NCBI RefSeq assembly: GCF_004116465.1
Contig: NZ_PDJV01000010.1
Coordinates: 56,525-120,524, forward strand
Source: Arcobacter sp. F2176
Lineage (GTDB): Bacteria > Campylobacterota > Campylobacteria > Campylobacterales > Arcobacteraceae
Reading direction: 5' to 3'
DNA length: 64,000 nucleotides
The position numbers and the translations under genes are program-made. Below are positions 17,515 to 26,430 of the stretch, one piece after another. A model generated the notes under the pieces. It saw only the letters and a list, made by a program, of their open reading frames with translations. It was not told where the DNA came from and searched no databases. Each line of letters starts with the position of its first letter. Position 1 is the stretch's first letter.

Positions 17515-20328
17515 ATGACAGATTCAATAAAAATATTTAATGCAAAAGAAAATAATTTAAAAAATGTAAATTTAGAAATACCAAAAAATAAACTAATAGT
17601 TTTTACAGGTCTTAGTGGTTCTGGTAAATCAACTCTAGCTTTTGATACACTTTATGCTGAAGGTCAAAGAAGATATATAGAATCATTATCTGCATATGCT
17701 AGACAATTTTTAGATAAAGTTGGAAAACCTGATGTTGAAAGAATAGAAGGATTAACTCCGGCTATTGCAATTGACCAAAAAACAACATCAAAAAATCCAA
17801 GATCAACAGTTGGGACTATTACAGAAGTTTATGATTATTTTAGACTTTTATATGCAAGAGTTGGAACCCAACACTGCCATAAATGTGGGAAACCTATTTC
17901 AAAGATGAGTGCTTCAGATGTAATTGAGCAAGTATTACAATTACCAGAAGAGTCAAAAATAGTAATTCTTGCACCTTTAGTAAATAGAAAAAAAGGTTCC
18001 TTTGCAGATATGCTTGAGAGTCTACGAACTAAGGGATATGTAAGAGCTATAATTGATGGAGTAATGGTTAGACTTGATGAAGAAGTTGAACTAGAAAAAA
18101 ATAAAATGCACACTATCAAAGTAGTAATTGATAGAGTTGTTGTAAAAGCTGAAAACAAAGATAGAATTGCACAAGATGTTGAAAAAGGGCTAAAAGAGAG
18201 TTTTGGAGAACTAGAAGTTGAGATTATGAACCATGAAGAAGTAGGTACTGAAAAACATATTCATTACTCTGAACACATGGCTTGTTTTGATTGTAAGATC
18301 TCTTTTGAACCTCTTGAACCATTAACTTTCTCTTTTAACTCACCAAAAGGTGCTTGCCCATCTTGTGATGGTTTAGGAATTAGATATGCCCTTGATATGA
18401 AAAAAGTAATTAATGAGAGTCTAAGCATTGATGATGGAGCAATTAGAGTAATTTATGGTTTTAACAAAGGTTATTACTTTAAGATGTTAAAAGCTCATTG
18501 TGAGGCAGCTGGTATTGATACTTCAGTTCCTTTTGATACATTAGAAGAGCATCAAAAAAAATCTATACTTCATGGTGGAGTTGAAGATGCTGTATTTACA
18601 TGGAAAAGACACCAACTTACAAGAAAATGGGAAGGTATTGTTAAAATTGCCTATGACATGATAAAAGATGAAAAAGATTTAGGCGAGTATATGACTGAAA
18701 AAGCTTGTAGTGATTGTGGAGGAAATAGATTAAAACCTTCATCTCAAGCAGTAAAAGTTGCTAATAAAACTATTTCAGAAATTATTACTTTACCTATTGA
18801 TGATGCATTTAAATTTTTCCATGATGAAGAAAACTTCAAATATTTTTCTGACCAATCAAAAATGATTTCAGCTCCAATTTTAAAAGAGATAAAAGAGAGA
18901 ATCTTTTTTCTAAATGATGTTGGGTTAGGATATATAACTTTAGGAAGAGATGCAAGAACAATTAGTGGAGGAGAAGCACAAAGAATAAGAGTAGCTTCTC
19001 AAATTGGTTCAGGACTTACAGGGGTAATGTATGTATTAGATGAACCATCTATTGGATTACATGAAAGAGATACAAATAAACTTATAAAAACACTTAGAGC
19101 TTTACAAGAAAAAGGTAATACAGTAATAGTAGTTGAACATGATAAAGAGACAATAGAAGCTGCTGATTATATTGTAGATATTGGACCAAATGCTGGTAAA
19201 TATGGAGGAGAGATTGTATTTGCAGGAACATTAAAACAGATGATGAAAGCAAAAACTTTAACTGCTCAATATGTAACTGGAAAGAAAAAAATAGATTATG
19301 TGCATAATAGACCTCAAGAAAAATTTATTGAAATACAAAATGTAACAATAAATAATATCAAAAACCTTGATGTTCAAATTCCACTTAAAAATCTATGTGC
19401 AATCACAGGAGTAAGTGGAAGTGGTAAATCATCACTTATTTTACAAACCCTACTTCCAGTTGCAAAAGAGCTTTTAAATCATGCAAGAAAAGTAAATAAA
19501 GTGGATGGTGTTTCTATTGAAGGACTTGAAGATCTTGATAAAGTTATCTATCTTGACCAATCACCAATTGGAAGAACACCAAGAAGTAATCCAGCAACTT
19601 ATACAGGATTAATGGATGAAATTAGAGTTCTTTTCTCAAAAACAAAAGAGGCACAACTTAGAGGTTATCAAATAGGAAGATTCTCATTTAATGTAAAAGG
19701 TGGAAGATGTGAGAAATGTCAAGGTGAAGGTGAAATAAAAATAGAGATGCACTTCCTACCCGATATTATGGTTAAATGTGATGAATGTCATGGTAAAAGA
19801 TACAATGCACAAACTTTAGAAATACTTTATAAAGGAAAATCAATATCAGATGTACTTAATATGAGTGTTGATGAAGCAATTGAATTTTTCAAAAAAGTTC
19901 CAAAAATATTTGCTAAATTAGAAACTTTACAAAATGTTGGTTTAGGATACATTACTTTAGGGCAAAATGCTGTGACACTTTCAGGTGGAGAAGCACAAAG
20001 AATAAAATTAAGTAAAGAGCTAAGTAAAAAAGATACGGGAAATACTCTTTATGTACTAGATGAACCAACAACTGGATTACATTTTGCAGATGTTGATAGA
20101 CTTACAAAAGTATTACATCACCTTGTTGATTTAGGAAATTCAGTGCTTGTAATCGAACACAATCTTGACATTATAAAAAATTCTGATTGGGTTATTGATA
20201 TGGGACCTGAAGGTGGAAGCAAAGGTGGGCAAATAGTTGATATGGGTACACCAGAACAAATAGCAACAAACCATAAAAAAACAGGTTCATATACAGGGTA
20301 TTATTTAGATAAAGAACTTAATTCTTGA
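17515..20328 (+). CDS. uvrA: UvrA, excinuclease ABC subunit A
   Basis: The damage-recognition ATPase of nucleotide excision repair. It carries two ABC modules, with Walker A GLSGSGKST near residue 32 and GVSGSGKSS near 640, signature motifs TISGGEAQRIRVASQ and TLSGGEAQRIKLSKE, and three zinc-finger regions (CHKCGKP, CFDCKISF...CPSCDGLG, CEKCQGEG...CDECHGKR). Its 937 residues match the family. The next gene begins at its stop codon. The 167-base region upstream holds a weak hairpin (ACTAAAG/CTTTAGT near 17389-17405) and presumably the promoter. Confidence 0.97.
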   Translation: MTDSIKIFNAKENNLKNVNLEIPKNKLIVFTGLSGSGKSTLAFDTLYAEGQRRYIESLSAYARQFLDKVGKPDVERIEGLTPAIAIDQKTTSKNPRSTVGTITEVYDYFRLLYARVGTQHCHKCGKPISKMSASDVIEQVLQLPEESKIVILAPLVNRKKGSFADMLESLRTKGYVRAIIDGVMVRLDEEVELEKNKMHTIKVVIDRVVVKAENKDRIAQDVEKGLKESFGELEVEIMNHEEVGTEKHIHYSEHMACFDCKISFEPLEPLTFSFNSPKGACPSCDGLGIRYALDMKKVINESLSIDDGAIRVIYGFNKGYYFKMLKAHCEAAGIDTSVPFDTLEEHQKKSILHGGVEDAVFTWKRHQLTRKWEGIVKIAYDMIKDEKDLGEYMTEKACSDCGGNRLKPSSQAVKVANKTISEIITLPIDDAFKFFHDEENFKYFSDQSKMISAPILKEIKERIFFLNDVGLGYITLGRDARTISGGEAQRIRVASQIGSGLTGVMYVLDEPSIGLHERDTNKLIKTLRALQEKGNTVIVVEHDKETIEAADYIVDIGPNAGKYGGEIVFAGTLKQMMKAKTLTAQYVTGKKKIDYVHNRPQEKFIEIQNVTINNIKNLDVQIPLKNLCAITGVSGSGKSSLILQTLLPVAKELLNHARKVNKVDGVSIEGLEDLDKVIYLDQSPIGRTPRSNPATYTGLMDEIRVLFSKTKEAQLRGYQIGRFSFNVKGGRCEKCQGEGEIKIEMHFLPDIMVKCDECHGKRYNAQTLEILYKGKSISDVLNMSVDEAIEFFKKVPKIFAKLETLQNVGLGYITLGQNAVTLSGGEAQRIKLSKELSKKDTGNTLYVLDEPTTGLHFADVDRLTKVLHHLVDLGNSVLVIEHNLDIIKNSDWVIDMGPEGGSKGGQIVDMGTPEQIATNHKKTGSYTGYYLDKELNS

Positions 20329-20630
20329 GTATAGATGGATTTATAAAAGCAGTTAAAGAAGAGAAATTTGTGGAAGCCCATGAATTATTAGAAGAAGAGT
20401 GGAGATATTACAAACGAATAGAAGAAAAATCTAAAGCAAAAGCAGTTCAAGGTCTTATTAATGGAGCTACTGCCTTGGCTTTATATAGAAAAAAAAGAGT
20501 TGATGCTTATAAAAGAGTTTGGGAAGTATTTAAAAAATATAATTATTTGTTAGAAGAATTAGATAACAATAAAAAATATCATGAAGCAAGTAACTTATTA
20601 GAATTGAAAAACAATTCTATAGTTAACTAG
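20325..20630 (+). CDS. DUF309 family protein
   Basis: A small, all-helical cytoplasmic protein of 101 residues. The family hallmark is EAHELLEEEWRYYK near residues 17-30, followed by KAVQGLINGATALALY, which together define DUF309. Its biochemical role is unknown. The start is TTG at 20325, overlapping the uvrA stop (TTGA), so translation is coupled to uvrA. It converges with the FlaG-like gene, overlapping by eight bases. Confidence 0.82.
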   Translation: MSIDGFIKAVKEEKFVEAHELLEEEWRYYKRIEEKSKAKAVQGLINGATALALYRKKRVDAYKRVWEVFKKYNYLLEELDNNKKYHEASNLLELKNNSIVN

Positions 20631-20979
20631 CTTCATTTTCATTTGAGCTTATCATAAATGCTTTTAATCTCATCATCTCATCTGTAGGATATTGAGCTTC
20701 AAAATCACCTCTTTGTACTTTTACAAAAAAATCTTTTGATTCTTCATTATAGCCAAAACTTAAGTTGGTCAAAGTTACTTCATTATATGTAGAGAAGTCT
20801 CCTTTTTTAACTTTATTTGTTTTAACTTCTTCTGCTATTTTATCTTGAACACTTTGAACTTCTTTAGGTTGTTGGTCATTATCAACTTTTTTAGTAGGAT
20901 TTATTTCATTTACTATTTCATATTTTTTAACACTATCCATCTGAAATTCATTCAGTGCTGGTATTGGTCCAAATTCCAT
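20623..20979 (-). CDS. FlaG-like protein
   Basis: A 118-residue protein with a low-complexity charged N-terminal half and a C-terminal domain. The tail, LTNLSFGYNEESKDFFVKVQRGDFEAQYPTDEMMRLK in outline, follows the FlaG pattern of a strand-rich segment ending in I/Y-P-x-E-E-M-L. FlaG proteins affect flagellar filament length in epsilonproteobacteria. The D-K-x-T-G-E-V-I-R core is poorly conserved here, so the assignment is tentative. An AAGGAGG motif (aataacctcctt on the plus strand) lies upstream of the ATG. Confidence 0.55.
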   Translation of the reverse strand: MEFGPIPALNEFQMDSVKKYEIVNEINPTKKVDNDQQPKEVQSVQDKIAEEVKTNKVKKGDFSTYNEVTLTNLSFGYNEESKDFFVKVQRGDFEAQYPTDEMMRLKAFMISSNENEAS

Positions 20980-21116
20980 AATAACCTCCTTTATAAAATC
21001 TAGTTATTCTCTAACATTAATTATACATCTTTTTTAATATTTTTGTCAAATTTATAGCATTTTTCAAAATTTTTTGCTATTATATGATGTTAATTATATT
21101 AAAAAGGAGCGGTATC

Positions 21117-21182
21117 TTGGAAGATAATTCCCAGAGGAATAACTTAAAATTACAAAACAGTAGGATAATATGGAACTTCTAA
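21117..21182 (+). CDS. possible 21-residue upstream ORF (leader peptide) before CNNM gene
   Basis: A TTG at 21117 is preceded by a strong AAAAAGGAG ribosome-binding site about six bases away and opens a 21-codon frame. The frame reads through the ATG of the following gene (21170) and stops at 21180-21182, ten bases inside it in another frame. The arrangement would couple translation of the two. No recognisable peptide function, and no run of rare or repeated codons, is seen. It could be chance; the strong Shine-Dalgarno motif is the main support. Confidence 0.35.
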   Translation: MEDNSQRNNLKLQNSRIIWNF

Positions 21183-22231
21183 TATTACTATTTGTTTTAG
21201 TTATCGGTGTTTCATTTTTGTGCTCTGTCTTAGAGTCAATTATTCTTTCGTTAAATGTTTCTTATATTTCTGTTATAGAAAAAGAAAAACCAAAATCTGG
21301 TAAACTTCTAAAAAGTCTAAAACAAGATATAGATAAATCAATTGCATCAATTCTAATCTTAAATACTATTGCAAATACACTTGGGGCAACAGCTATTGGT
21401 GTACAGGCAAATGCGATATTTGGTGGTGAATCATCTTTTGTCATTATTATTTCTATTATTTTGACATTCTTAATACTTTTTGTTGCAGAAATTATTCCAA
21501 AAACAATTGGAGCAGTTTACTGGAAACAATTAGCACCTCTTGCAGCAATTGTTATTAGATTCTGTATTTTTATAACTTATCCAATAATTATAGTAACTCA
21601 ATTTGTAACAAAGAAAATTGCTAATGGTGATTTTTCAAGTGATTCCATTTCAAGGGAAGAATTAATTCACTCAACTCTTTTAAGCGAAGAAGAAGGTATT
21701 ATTGGAGATTTAGAATCTGATATTATTGAAAATACTTTAACACTACATAGTATAAAAGTAAAAGAAATTTTAACACCTAGATCTGTAATGTATGCAATTG
21801 AAAAAAATACAAAAATAAAAGATATTTTAGAAGATAAAAGAACATACAAATTCTCAAGGGTTCCAATATATGATGGAACAATTGACAATGTGGTAGGAAT
21901 TGTTCTAACTAAAAAAATATTTAAACAAGCAATTAGAGATAGCGAAGTGACAATAGATTCTATTATGGGACCTGTTTTTGCTTTAAATGAAAATATTCCA
22001 GTCTCAAAAGTATTAAATACTTTTATCAAAAAAAGAGAACATATGTTTGTTGTACTTGATAATTATGATCAAACAGAAGGTATAGTTACCCTTGAAGATT
22101 GTATTGAGACATTGCTTGGATTAGAAATAATGGATGAATCAGACACAATTGCTGATATGAGAAAACTTGCTTTAACAAAAATGAAAAACAAAAGAAAAGA
22201 GAGAGAAAAAAGAAGAGCTAATTTAGCTTAG
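21170..22231 (+). CDS. CNNM/hemolysin-C family transporter (DUF21 plus CBS)
   Basis: An inner-membrane protein of the CNNM/CorB type, linked in other organisms to magnesium efflux. It has an N-terminal DUF21 domain with about four hydrophobic segments (1-140), including FVAEIIPKTIGAVYW. A CBS pair follows with KVKEILTPRSVMYAI, FSRVPIYDG and HMFVVLDNYDQTEGIVTLEDCIETLLGLEI (to about 310). The chain ends 40 residues later in a basic tail, so the CorC_HlyC domain found in many members is absent. AGGA lies five bases before the ATG, and a possible leader ORF overlaps the start. Confidence 0.85.
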   Translation: MELLILLFVLVIGVSFLCSVLESIILSLNVSYISVIEKEKPKSGKLLKSLKQDIDKSIASILILNTIANTLGATAIGVQANAIFGGESSFVIIISIILTFLILFVAEIIPKTIGAVYWKQLAPLAAIVIRFCIFITYPIIIVTQFVTKKIANGDFSSDSISREELIHSTLLSEEEGIIGDLESDIIENTLTLHSIKVKEILTPRSVMYAIEKNTKIKDILEDKRTYKFSRVPIYDGTIDNVVGIVLTKKIFKQAIRDSEVTIDSIMGPVFALNENIPVSKVLNTFIKKREHMFVVLDNYDQTEGIVTLEDCIETLLGLEIMDESDTIADMRKLALTKMKNKRKEREKRRANLA

Positions 22232-22240
22232 CTCTCTTTT
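22208..22240. terminator. bidirectional hairpin between convergent genes
   Basis: AGAGCTAA (22214-22221) pairs with TTAGCTCT (22228-22235), extended by A/T-rich flanks that give T-runs on both strands. It overlaps the 3' ends of the CNNM gene and the HyfG-like gene. Confidence 0.65.
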
Positions 22241-22944
22241 GTTTTCTCTTTAGCTGATTTCTCTTCTTTTAGAGCTTCAGCAGGGCTATCTCCCAATTGG
22301 CTAGTTTCATCTTCACTAGAATTTTTATCTTTATTTAATAGTTCTGCTATTCTTTTATCTACAAGTTCTAAAGTTTTATCTTGAGTTTGATAAGATATTT
22401 CAGGAAGTTTTCCTCCCCAAAGTTTTTCAGCTTCTTCAAAACCTTGTACAAGACCTTCTCGTGATTTTTTTAAAAGCTCAACATCATTATTACTAATACT
22501 AAACGCAAAATTTGAAACTCTTTCTGAAGTTTTTGATACACCAAAGAAACCTTCATCTGAAACTAAATCTTTAGCTTCTTGAGCAGTTAATTGAGTGATT
22601 GGTTTTCCTTCATAACCTAAATCTTTAAGATTTAGACCATTAGAACTATCGCTACCATCTAAAAAATGGAAAACCTCTTTGTTATTAAATATATTATGTA
22701 ACATGTCTTGAGCTTCTGTATTTGTTTGAACAAACTCTAAACTTCTAACTTGTACATAAACAAGCATACTTTGCATCGAAATCGATACATTTACTGCTTG
22801 ATTATTTATGTCATTTTCAGAACTATTTTCAACTTTTGGTATGTTTTTATCTGTATTAGTATTTGCATTAATTTCTACATTTTGATTCATATTTGAACTA
22901 TGAGCCATAAATGCATTCATTTGAACATTGTTAATACTATTCAT
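22228..22944 (-). CDS. Campylobacterota 'hydrogenase-4 component G'-like protein of unknown function
   Basis: A 238-residue soluble protein. Residues 1-50 are Asn-rich and low-complexity. The centre contains a conserved-looking block, DEGFFGVSKTSERVSNFAF, and a C-terminal block, LVQGFEEAEKLWGGKLPEISYQT followed by ELVDKRIAEL. These recall a family common in Helicobacter, Campylobacter and Arcobacter that is named hydrogenase-4 component G in databases. Nothing here resembles a hydrogenase subunit and no hydrogenase genes are near, so I regard that name as misleading. A strong GGGGAGG precedes the ATG. The C-terminus is acidic and lysine-rich. Confidence 0.65.
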   Translation of the reverse strand: MNSINNVQMNAFMAHSSNMNQNVEINANTNTDKNIPKVENSSENDINNQAVNVSISMQSMLVYVQVRSLEFVQTNTEAQDMLHNIFNNKEVFHFLDGSDSSNGLNLKDLGYEGKPITQLTAQEAKDLVSDEGFFGVSKTSERVSNFAFSISNNDVELLKKSREGLVQGFEEAEKLWGGKLPEISYQTQDKTLELVDKRIAELLNKDKNSSEDETSQLGDSPAEALKEEKSAKEKTKES

Positions 22945-23080
22945 TACACACCTCCCCTACAATAAATATACCAATCTTATCTATACAATTCTTAATAATA
23001 GCTTAATAATACTATCGATTAGCATAAAATACCTTTGTTACTATTAATTTCTTTATAATAAAGTTACAATATAATACGAA

Positions 23081-23707
23081 ATGATAAATACTAGAGAATA
23101 TTGTTATGATTGTAATAGAGCAAAAATGAGTTGCCTTTGTGGTTTAATTAAACCATTTAATACAAATACCAAGTTTGTATTTTTGATGCATCCAAAAGAG
23201 TTTAGAAAAACAAAAAATAATACAGGTAAAATAACTCACAAATCACTTACAAACAGCAAAATTTTTGTTGGTATTGATTTTTCTTTAAATAAAGAGTTGA
23301 ATTCAATAATTAATGATACTAATAACTCGTGTTATATTCTTTATCCAGGAATTGATTCCATAAACTTGAGTAAAAGCAAAATAGAAGAGAAAAAACAAAA
23401 AGTAATATTTCTAATTGATTCTACTTGGGCTTGTTCTAAAAAGATATTAAAATCAAGTACAAATTTAAATTTATTGCCTAAAATAAGTTTTAATTATGAA
23501 AATAGTTCTGCCTATGAATTTAAGAAACAACCATCTGATTATTGTTTATCTACAATTGAGTCTACTTTAGTTCTTTTAAAACTATTAAATAAACATAATA
23601 TAGAGAATATAGATAAAAATTCTTTAAATAATTTTTTAGTTCCATTTAAACAAATGGTAAAATTTCAAGTTACTAAGTCTCTTGAAAAAAGTATAAGATA
23701 TAAGTAG
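23081..23707 (+). CDS. DTW-domain protein (tRNA-uridine aminocarboxypropyltransferase family)
   Basis: DTW proteins such as TapT transfer an aminocarboxypropyl group from SAM to uridine in tRNA. The N-terminus has the cysteine cluster CYDCNRAKMSCLC (residues 7-19), followed by FLMHPKEFRKTKNNTGK, the IDSTW motif (the family's DTW) and CLSTIEST near the C-terminus. The 208-residue length is usual. It stands alone, with an AT-rich promoter region shared with the divergent HyfG-like gene. The family is well supported; the tRNA target is not proven. Confidence 0.85.
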   Translation: MINTREYCYDCNRAKMSCLCGLIKPFNTNTKFVFLMHPKEFRKTKNNTGKITHKSLTNSKIFVGIDFSLNKELNSIINDTNNSCYILYPGIDSINLSKSKIEEKKQKVIFLIDSTWACSKKILKSSTNLNLLPKISFNYENSSAYEFKKQPSDYCLSTIESTLVLLKLLNKHNIENIDKNSLNNFLVPFKQMVKFQVTKSLEKSIRYK

Positions 23708-23710
23708 TAA

Positions 23711-24865
23711 TTAAAAAGTTTTTATTATTGAAATGTTTTTATTTATGTGATTTATGTCATTTAAAGTCAAAACAAATTTTTCATCTAAGACATTCAGCAT
23801 AAACTTTATTTCAGCATTAGTAAAACCTTCTGCTTCTTTATCTTTTATTTTAATAGTTGTTTCATCAATTTTTACTCGTTTTAATTGGCCATTTTTATTT
23901 TTGGGATAATAAACTATTCCATAAGTTTTTTGATTTATTTTTTCAATACTTACTATTACTTTATCATCTCGCACTTCATAGTCATAATCTTTTACAATTT
24001 GTCTAAAATCTTCTATTTTTAGATAACCAATATAAAGTTTTGTATATATATCAAAATATAAATTTAAATCTTTGCTATTAAAAAACCCTAAATCTACACT
24101 GAAATTCTTATGAGATCTAGCTTTATAAAGTATCCATTTTAATGTTTGAAAATATTTAAAATTTGAATGAGAAATTGTATTTGCTTCTGTGAATTTTGAA
24201 TCTTTTTTTTCACTAGGAAAAGTAATCTTTTTCTGTCTTTTTCTCTCAATAAGCTCTTTTAAAAAATCTTCATCCTCAAAATCATTTGTAACCCAAACAG
24301 TACAATATGAAGGGAAGTTATTAAGACCAACAGAGCCTTTTGTTAGGACAATCAAAGCCTTTACTTCCAAATAAGGAAATAACACTTTTAATAATGCTTG
24401 CTTTTTAAATAATCTCTTATTTAAACTTGCCGTTTTTTTTGAAGTACTCATTTCCACGAAATATATCTCATTATTTGTAAAAAAAAGTGCATCAAACTCA
24501 CTTATATCTTTATATGAAGCCTTGTAAACAATTTGATTACTATTGTCAATTAATAGCCCACTTTTATTTTGAATCAAATCTCTTTTTTGGTGAGGACCTT
24601 TTAAAATAAATTTTTTTATTTCAGGGGCAGTTTTTGCATATTCTAAAAGTAGTTCATAAATTATATTTTCATAAACTTCACCTTTAAAACTACTATAAAA
24701 ATGTTCTAGTTCTTCTGTAGGATTTTGAAAATAAGCAGATAACCTTTTTATATCATATTTATAGCTAAAAAGGTTATCTTTTATATTTGTTAAGTTTAGA
24801 TTTTTTAAATCATCAGATATTGAAAATTGACTCACTACTCTTCTTGTTATTTTATTTAATTTCAT
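23711..24865 (-). CDS. uncharacterised protein with PD-(D/E)XK-nuclease-like core
   Basis: I do not recognise a named family for this 384-residue protein. Near residues 120-145 the sequence SEFDALFFTNNEIYFVEMS fits a PD-(D/E)XK core: an acidic residue after a helix (E-F-D), a hydrophobic strand, then E-x-S followed by Ser-Lys-Lys. An upstream helix contains FKGEVYENIIYELL, with a conserved-looking Glu. The rest is helical and lysine-rich with no membrane segments. Neighbours (DTW protein, MFS transporter) do not suggest a role. It could be a nuclease or an inactive relative. Confidence 0.6.
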   Translation of the reverse strand: MKLNKITRRVVSQFSISDDLKNLNLTNIKDNLFSYKYDIKRLSAYFQNPTEELEHFYSSFKGEVYENIIYELLLEYAKTAPEIKKFILKGPHQKRDLIQNKSGLLIDNSNQIVYKASYKDISEFDALFFTNNEIYFVEMSTSKKTASLNKRLFKKQALLKVLFPYLEVKALIVLTKGSVGLNNFPSYCTVWVTNDFEDEDFLKELIERKRQKKITFPSEKKDSKFTEANTISHSNFKYFQTLKWILYKARSHKNFSVDLGFFNSKDLNLYFDIYTKLYIGYLKIEDFRQIVKDYDYEVRDDKVIVSIEKINQKTYGIVYYPKNKNGQLKRVKIDETTIKIKDKEAEGFTNAEIKFMLNVLDEKFVLTLNDINHINKNISIIKTF

Positions 24866-24917
24866 TATAACTAAAGAGTTCTATTTTATAAATTAAAATA
24901 TTAAAAATATTATTTTA

Positions 24918-26156
24918 TTAATTTTTACTCTTTCTTATTTTATTTATATTTACAAGCATTGCCAATGAAATAATTAATGCCACAATAAAAAATCCTGCAA
25001 ATACATAAAGTGTTTGAGAATAACTTCCAGTCATATCTTTTACAATTGAAATAATCAATGGACCCACAAGTCCTGCAGCTGCCCATGCAGTTAAAATATA
25101 ACCATGAATAGCACCTAATTCTTTTGTTCCAAATATATCTCCGATATAAGCAGGAATAGAAGCAAATCCTCCTCCATAACAAGACATTATAAAATATAAC
25201 ACAAATTGGAATATAATAACTTCAGTAATAGAAGGTAACATATAAAATGCAATAGATTGTGTAAAGAAAAAGATTATATAAACTACAGGTCTTGTTAAAT
25301 AATCAGATAATGAAGCCCAGGCAATTCTTCCTGCTCCATTAAATATTCCCATAAGACCAACAGCTGCTGCAGCAGATAAAGCAGATAAACCTATCACTTC
25401 TTGTAACAAAGGAGAAGCAACACCAATAATAGCAATTCCACAAGTCACATTTATAAATAACATTAACCAAAGACCATAAAACCTTGGTGTTTTCATAGCT
25501 TCATTTAATCCAAGACTTTGTAAATCTTCTTTTAGTTTTTTCTTACCTTCTTTTAGCTTCTTCTTAAAATATTCAGGCATATAATCTTTTTGTGGAGCTT
25601 GTAAATATAAAGCAGATAAAGACATAATCACAAAATAAGCAAAACCTAGTATAAAAAAGGTGCTGGAAATCCCAACTTTACCTATAAGTATTTTAATAGT
25701 TGGTCCCCAAATAGCTGAAGCAAAACCAAATCCCATAATAGCAAGTCCTGTTGCCATACCTCTTTTATCAGGAAACCACTTAACCAAAGTAGAAACAGGA
25801 GAAATATAACCTATTCCTAAACCACAACCACCTAAAACTCCATAAAAAAAGTATAAAAGCAGTTTTGATTCCATCATTATTGCAAGACCAGAACCCATTG
25901 TTCCTAATCCAAATAAAGAAGCAGCAATTAATGCAGAAACTTTAGGACCATTTCTCTCAACAAATTTACCCATCACAGCAGCAGATAATCCTAAAAAAAA
26001 TATCGCAATACTAAAGGCAATTGTTACATCAGTTAGATTCCAAGACATTTGTTCTTGAATTGGTTTTACATATACACTCCATGCATATACAGAACCAATA
26101 CATAAATGAACACCAACAGCAGATAATGCCATAAGCCAACGGTTTTTTTCAATCAT
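24918..26156 (-). CDS. MFS transporter, oxalate/formate antiporter (OFA) family
   Basis: A 12-segment inner-membrane transporter. The N-terminus NRWLMALSAVGVHLCIGSVYAWSVY is typical of the OFA subfamily, which exchanges small carboxylates such as oxalate, formate, lactate or pyruvate. GIGYISPVSTLVKWFPDKRGMATGLA is the family's cytoplasmic loop motif. The central loop is basic. I placed the start at the ATG at 26156, since GGGGA lies about six bases before it; a GTG four codons earlier overlaps that site. The substrate cannot be set from sequence. Confidence 0.85.
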   Translation of the reverse strand: MIEKNRWLMALSAVGVHLCIGSVYAWSVYVKPIQEQMSWNLTDVTIAFSIAIFFLGLSAAVMGKFVERNGPKVSALIAASLFGLGTMGSGLAIMMESKLLLYFFYGVLGGCGLGIGYISPVSTLVKWFPDKRGMATGLAIMGFGFASAIWGPTIKILIGKVGISSTFFILGFAYFVIMSLSALYLQAPQKDYMPEYFKKKLKEGKKKLKEDLQSLGLNEAMKTPRFYGLWLMLFINVTCGIAIIGVASPLLQEVIGLSALSAAAAVGLMGIFNGAGRIAWASLSDYLTRPVVYIIFFFTQSIAFYMLPSITEVIIFQFVLYFIMSCYGGGFASIPAYIGDIFGTKELGAIHGYILTAWAAAGLVGPLIISIVKDMTGSYSQTLYVFAGFFIVALIISLAMLVNINKIRKSKN

Positions 26157-26211
26157 TTTATTCCCCACTATTAAAGTATATAGGATTCTATCAAATATTA
26201 TTTGAACTTAT

Positions 26212-26430
26212 CTATATTTTATAGTGTACTTTAATAAATTTCTTTTTATTTTCTTCAAAAGCTAAAATGCATTTTTTGCAAATACAAGCTTTCATTCTTT
26301 TTTCTTGAGGTATTAAGTCTCTTAATTCTATAGGTATTTTTATATTATTGCACCAACACTTATTATTTGGAATATTTGATTCACACAAGTTTTCTTTGCC
26401 ACAGAAGGGACATAACTTAGAATTAATCAA
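26212..26430 (-). CDS. small cysteine-rich CWC-type protein
   Basis: A 72-residue protein with cysteines arranged as CPFCGKENLC, C-W-C near residue 26, and C-I-C-x-x-C near residue 50. This matches the cysteine-rich CWC small family, a putative zinc-binding protein of unknown role. It overlaps the upstream methyltransferase by eight bases, implying co-translation. Confidence 0.75.
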   Translation of the reverse strand: MINSKLCPFCGKENLCESNIPNNKCWCNNIKIPIELRDLIPQEKRMKACICKKCILAFEENKKKFIKVHYKI

